Assembly: GCF_018131225.1 (NCBI RefSeq)
Contig: NZ_JAFCMM010000001.1
Span: 2,868,501 to 2,932,500 of the forward strand
Direction of reading: 5' to 3'
DNA: 64,000 bases
DNA from: Bradyrhizobium sp. U87765 SZCCT0048
Lineage (GTDB): Bacteria > Pseudomonadota > Alphaproteobacteria > Rhizobiales > Xanthobacteraceae
This document shows, piece after piece, positions 61,924 to 64,000 of this stretch. A program made the translations under genes and the position numbers. The notes under the pieces were generated by a model. The model saw only the letters and a program-made list of their open reading frames with translations. It did not search any database and was not told the origin of the DNA. Position 1 is the first letter of the stretch. Each line of letters starts with the position of its first letter.

Positions 61924-63012
61924 ATGAAGGCTGCCGTTCTGCATGCGCCCAACACCCCGCTCACCATCGAGAACGTCGACCTGCAAAAGCCGGGCCCGCG
62001 CGAGGTGCTGATCCGCACGCGCGTGGCCGGGCTGTGTCACTCCGATCTGCATTTCATGGAGGGGCTGTATCCGCATCCACTGCCGGCGGTGCTGGGCCAC
62101 GAGTCGGCCGGCATCGTCGAGCAGGTCGGAGCAGATGTCACCTATGTGGCGCCCGGCGACCATGTGGTGACCTGCCTGTCGGTGTTCTGCGGCACGTGCG
62201 ACAACTGCACGACCGGCCGCACCGTGCTGTGCACCAACACCGACGTGAAGATGGCGCCCGGCCAGTCGAAGCGGCTGAGCTGGAAGGGCGGCGAGCCCAT
62301 GCACCAGTTCCTGAACCTATCATCGTTCGCCGAGCAGATGCTGGTGCACGAAAACGCAATCGTCAGGATTCGCAAGGACATGCCGCTCGAGCTCGCCGCC
62401 CTGATCGGCTGCGGCGTGATCACCGGTTACGGCGCGGTGGTCAACACCGCGAAGGTCACCGCCGGCGAGACCGTGGCGATCATCGGCTGCGGCGGCGTCG
62501 GCATCGCCGCCGTCAACGGCGCCGCCATCGCCGGCGCCGGGCGGATCATCGCCATCGACACCAATCCCGCCAAGCTGCAGCTCGCGACGAAGCTCGGCGC
62601 CACCGACCTCGTCAATCCCCGGGACGGCGATCCCGTCGCGCAGGTCAGGGAGCTGACTCGCGGCGGCGTACAGCACGCCTTCGAGGTGCTGGGCCTGAAG
62701 GAAACCGTCGAGCAGTCCTTCGCCATGCTGGCGCCCGGCGGCACGGCGACCATCGTCGGGATGGTGCCATTCGGCCAGAAGGTCGAGCTGCATGGCTTCG
62801 ATTTCCTGCGCGAGCGCCGCATCCAGGGCTCGTCGATGGGATCGAACCATTTCCGTGTCGACATGCCCCGCCTTATTGATTTCTACCTGCGCGGCAAGCT
62901 GCATCTCGATGACTGGATCTCGGCGAGGATCCGCCTTGCGGACATCAACGAGGGCTTCGCCAATCTCAAGGCCGGCAAGACGCTGCGCAGCATCGTGATG
63001 TTCGACGCCTGA
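61924..63012 (+). CDS. Zinc-dependent alcohol dehydrogenase (MDR family)
   Basis: The 362-residue enzyme has catalytic-zinc ligands in [10 protein letters not shown] and LGHESAG and the third Cys in [12 protein letters not shown], the structural zinc set in [15 protein letters not shown], and the NAD motif [15 protein letters not shown]. It belongs to the class-III-like/Zn-dependent ADH group that oxidises primary alcohols or formaldehyde adducts. Start MKAAVLH. It is 125 bp after the M20 gene. Confidence 0.92.
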   Translation: MKAAVLHAPNTPLTIENVDLQKPGPREVLIRTRVAGLCHSDLHFMEGLYPHPLPAVLGHESAGIVEQVGADVTYVAPGDHVVTCLSVFCGTCDNCTTGRTVLCTNTDVKMAPGQSKRLSWKGGEPMHQFLNLSSFAEQMLVHENAIVRIRKDMPLELAALIGCGVITGYGAVVNTAKVTAGETVAIIGCGGVGIAAVNGAAIAGAGRIIAIDTNPAKLQLATKLGATDLVNPRDGDPVAQVRELTRGGVQHAFEVLGLKETVEQSFAMLAPGGTATIVGMVPFGQKVELHGFDFLRERRIQGSSMGSNHFRVDMPRLIDFYLRGKLHLDDWISARIRLADINEGFANLKAGKTLRSIVMFDA

Positions 63013-63072
63013 GTTGCCGCGGCTGTCTGCTCTGCGCCATCGTGCGGCGCGGAGCGCTTGCGGCCAGACGCC

Positions 63073-64000
63073 TCACGGCCGCGTCCGTAGCAGTGGCTGC
63101 GTCACGCCATCGAGTCCCGTCAGCACCAGCGCGGTCAGCAGCGCATGTTGCGGACCGAGCCAGGCATCCACCGGCCTGTACCATTCATTGCGCGAATGCC
63201 AGTTGCCGCCCTCGCCGCCGCCTCCGATGGTGACGGCGGGAATCCCCAGTGACATGGCGAGATTGGAATCGGTGCTCGAACCGGCGAAGGTGACACGCGG
63301 CGCGCGCGTCAGCGTCATCACCGCACGCTGGCTCGCCTGCACGATCGGCGAATCCTCGGCCACGGCGCCCGCGGGCCGATCGCCGATCAGCTTGATCTCG
63401 ACGACCAGCTTGTCCGAATTCCAGCGCGCGTTCTCCTCCGCCACGGCTTCCTTCACGAGACCAAGCAGCGTCGCTTCCAGCTTGAGCAATTCCTCGGTGG
63501 CGTTCGAACGCATGTCCACGGTCATGCGCGCCTCCGCGGCGATGGCATTGACCGAGGTCCCGCCGGCGACGGTACCGACCGTGAAGGTGGTCTTCGGATC
63601 CGCCGGCGTCCGCAGCTCGGCAATCCTTGCGACCGCCCGGCCGAGCGCATGGGTCGCGCTCGGCAGGCCGAACTCCTGGAACGAATGGCCGCCGGGCCCG
63701 CTGAAGATCATCTCGTAACGGTGGCTGCCGGTGCCCTGATTGACCACCCGCGAGATACCAAGACCGTCGATCGAGATGAAACCATCGATATCCTTGTGGT
63801 CTCGGAACAGCGCCTTGACCCCACGCAAATTGCCGAGCTCCTCCTCGCCGACGGTCGCGACGAACAGGATGTCGCCGACAGTGGTGATGCCGTTGGCGTC
63901 GAGCGCCCGGATCAGGGACAGCAGCGCGGCAAGGCCCCGCGCATCGTCACCGATGCCCGGCGCGAGCACCATACCGTCCCTCTCCTTCACGGTGACATCG
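63073..64000 (-). CDS. M20/M25/M40 family metallo-hydrolase, 5' end beyond window
   Basis: The frame stays open to the window edge (DVTVKERDG before [11 protein letters not shown]), so about 309 C-terminal residues are present. Metal-site motifs [13 protein letters not shown] and VGEEELGN, lid-domain [12 protein letters not shown] and [15 protein letters not shown] are M20-type. Its start and any signal peptide lie outside. It converges with the alcohol dehydrogenase gene and is distinct from the 60536 peptidase. Confidence 0.88.
   Translation of the reverse strand, partial: DVTVKERDGMVLAPGIGDDARGLAALLSLIRALDANGITTVGDILFVATVGEEELGNLRGVKALFRDHKDIDGFISIDGLGISRVVNQGTGSHRYEMIFSGPGGHSFQEFGLPSATHALGRAVARIAELRTPADPKTTFTVGTVAGGTSVNAIAAEARMTVDMRSNATEELLKLEATLLGLVKEAVAEENARWNSDKLVVEIKLIGDRPAGAVAEDSPIVQASQRAVMTLTRAPRVTFAGSSTDSNLAMSLGIPAVTIGGGGEGGNWHSRNEWYRPVDAWLGPQHALLTALVLTGLDGVTQPLLRTRP

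Overview
The window is GC-rich, densely coded chromosomal DNA from an alphaproteobacterium. It most resembles the Bradyrhizobium/Rhodopseudomonas group (Hyphomicrobiales, Nitrobacteraceae). The evidence is the gene set (homospermidine synthase, membrane-bound ferritin MbfA behind a perfect Irr-type ICE palindrome, a BigR sulfide operon, KorAB), an alphaproteobacterial initiator tRNA, and dispersed palindromic repeats of the kind common in these genomes. The species cannot be fixed from sequence reading alone. About 66 protein genes, one tRNA and one complete insertion sequence are supported.

1-11 kb: the 3' part of homospermidine synthase, an acetoacetate decarboxylase-like enzyme and an MgtC-type protein come first. 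They are followed by a zinc-scarcity operon on the minus strand: a small His-rich membrane protein, ZnuC, ZnuB, ZnuA, a CobW-family GTPase with a His-rich loop, and a WD40 protein. A perfect 19-bp Zur-like palindrome lies upstream. CrcB, Fe-superoxide dismutase and a Tat-leader alpha/beta hydrolase facing a LysR gene follow.

11-24 kb: GNAT, MATE exporter, a DUF3095 nucleotidyl-cyclase-like protein, a DUF2147 protein, a three-gene 2-oxoacid:ferredoxin oxidoreductase operon (FAD/Fe-S protein, KorA, KorB), then a LysR gene and a class III cyclase.

24-30 kb: iron-regulated mbfA, a degenerate HtrA-like protein paired with a LuxR-type regulator, and a six-gene sulfide/persulfide operon (DUF442, persulfide dioxygenase, BigR, two YeeE/YedE proteins, TSUP exporter) with ATGA overlaps at nearly every junction.

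30-41 kb: exported proteins of unknown role, a divergent isochorismatase/MarR pair with a palindrome between them, an MFS/tautomerase/SDR group facing a LysR gene, and a further SDR and LysR gene.

41-51.4 kb: minCDE, then a probable catabolic operon of an acyltransferase-like hydrolase, a TauABC-type ABC importer and a single-chain dihydroxyacetone-kinase-like protein. A LuxR-type regulator precedes it, with an 18-bp palindrome in the promoter region. The block is bounded by two ~85-bp direct repeats, one of which is the 3' flank of the initiator tRNA gene.

51.4-64 kb: an SDR/MBL/FAH-family/PheC-like cluster, a complete IS481-family element inserted exactly into the loop of a palindromic repeat, SRPBCC and VOC genes, an AT-richer orphan secreted protein, an AraC-Ogt pair resembling a split Ada protein, two M20 peptidases (the last cut by the window end) and a zinc alcohol dehydrogenase.

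No CRISPR array, prophage, integrase or biosynthetic gene cluster was seen. The least explained systems are the DhaKL/ABC/acyltransferase operon, the CobW-WD40 pair in the zinc operon, and the pseudo-HtrA/LuxR pair.
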